6,721 bases of DNA from Acidobacteriota bacterium. GTDB taxonomy: Bacteria; Acidobacteriota; Terriglobia; Bryobacterales; Bryobacteraceae. Below, in pieces: positions 6,198-6,721 of the stretch (positions are counted from its first letter, which is position 1; the number at the start of each line of letters is the position of its first letter). The notes beneath the pieces were generated by a model that saw only the letters and a program-made list of their open reading frames with translations, ran no database searches and was not told the DNA's origin. The stretch lies in NCBI GenBank assembly GCA_947505565.1, contig CANNLB010000148.1, forward strand, positions 1-6,721, read 5' to 3'. The position numbers were made by a program, and so were the translations under genes.

Positions 6198-6721
6198 TTT
6201 CTAGCATTGGCCGCCGTCGCATTCGCGCTCCCAGCGCAGTCGCCGCACGCCGCCCCGATCGCCCGCGGCGGGGAACTGTTCGACAAGAACTGCACGGCTT
6301 GCCATGGAGCCCGCGCGCTCGGGGGACGCGCCCCCAATCTTACCCGCGGCGACTGGAAATCAGGCGGCAGCGACGAGGCCATTTTGCGCAATATCGTCAA
6401 AGGTATCGCCGGGACACAAATGCCCGCCTTCCCCATGCCCGACGAAGACGCTAAAGCCATCGTTGCCTATTTGCGTTCTCTCGAGGGCGCCAAGGCGGAA
6501 GCGGCCTTCACCGGTAACTCCCAAGCTGGCGCGGCGATCTTCTTTGGCCAGGGCCGATGCGGCAACTGCCACATGGTACAAGGCCGCGGTGGACGGCTAG
6601 GCCCGGACCTGACGACGATCGCGCAGGAACGGCGTCAGGACGACCTGCGAACCTCGCTCGCTAAGCCCAGCGAAAAGCTCCGCCAAGGCTTCCGCACCGT
6701 CGTCGTCACGCTTGCGAGCGG
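6186..6721 (+). CDS. Exported di-heme cytochrome c with C-terminal heme-binding domain (3' end outside window)
   Basis: The frame is open from ATG 6186 to the right edge (178 codons plus 2 bases). An in-frame GTG at 6180 would add two residues; ATG is preferred. Residues 1-17 (MIARFLALAAVAFALPA) form a Sec signal, cleaved about LPA|QS. The first cytochrome c domain has C36-T-A-C39-H40 and a likely distal ligand M79 in TQMPAFPMP, then the closing helix AKAIVAYLRSL. The second heme site is C125-G-N-C128-H129, in GRCGNCHMVQGRGGRLGPDL. Its CxxCH-(x)n-GPDL and later KPSEKLRQGF pattern fits the heme-binding domain often found C-terminally in Planctomycetes, Verrucomicrobia and Acidobacteria (TIGR02603-like, from memory). 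The protein should be periplasmic and pass electrons between a dehydrogenase and the respiratory chain. A quinoprotein or similar enzyme may follow beyond the edge, which I cannot see. It lies 19 nt after the small cytochrome gene. The frame, signal peptide and two heme motifs together make the gene secure. Confidence 0.9.
   Translation, partial: MIARFLALAAVAFALPAQSPHAAPIARGGELFDKNCTACHGARALGGRAPNLTRGDWKSGGSDEAILRNIVKGIAGTQMPAFPMPDEDAKAIVAYLRSLEGAKAEAAFTGNSQAGAAIFFGQGRCGNCHMVQGRGGRLGPDLTTIAQERRQDDLRTSLAKPSEKLRQGFRTVVVTLAS

Overview
The window is a high-GC bacterial segment, about 60% or more by eye, with strong C/G preference at third codon positions. All supported genes are on the + strand and packed almost without gaps. 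There are four complete genes (glycosyltransferase, ABC ATPase, ABC permease, mono-heme cytochrome c) and two genes cut by the window edges (an aldehyde dehydrogenase at the left, a di-heme cytochrome c at the right). I see no rRNA, tRNA, CRISPR, insertion sequence or phage gene. The style of the proteins points to Acidobacteriota (Solibacter/Bryobacter type) or Planctomycetota: a short soluble cytochrome c, a cytochrome with a C-terminal heme-binding domain of the kind common in Verrucomicrobia, Planctomycetes and Acidobacteria, and a glycosyltransferase with a CGSC N-terminal loop. I lean to Acidobacteriota, but this rests on remembered family resemblance and not on a search.

Region 1 (1-5755) looks like one translationally coupled operon. 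The 3' part of a divergent aldehyde dehydrogenase abuts a GT4-family glycosyltransferase (TAG stop directly followed by a TTG start). This overlaps a LolD/YbbA-type ABC ATPase by 4 nt (GTGA), which in turn overlaps a 1008-residue FtsX-type permease by 1 nt (TGATG). The ATPase and permease should form one inner-membrane complex of the MacB/LolCDE/YbbAP superfamily, with very large periplasmic domains. The tight coupling of a dehydrogenase, a sugar transferase and this transporter suggests a shared pathway, perhaps making and moving a glycosylated lipid or other hydrophobic product. The substrate cannot be read from the sequence.

Region 2 (5756-6721) holds two exported c-type cytochromes. The first is a small mono-heme protein only 9 nt after the permease stop. 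The second is a two-CxxCH protein running off the right edge, preceded by a promoter-like sequence whose predicted start point falls on its ATG, and by a perfect 7-bp inverted repeat whose loop contains that ATG. These cytochromes probably pass electrons from a periplasmic dehydrogenase, possibly encoded beyond the right edge. Whether they are functionally tied to region 1 is unclear.

The best candidate for an undescribed system is the dehydrogenase/glycosyltransferase/ABC exporter operon: its enzymes depart from textbook active-site signatures and its permease appears to carry a duplicated periplasmic module.
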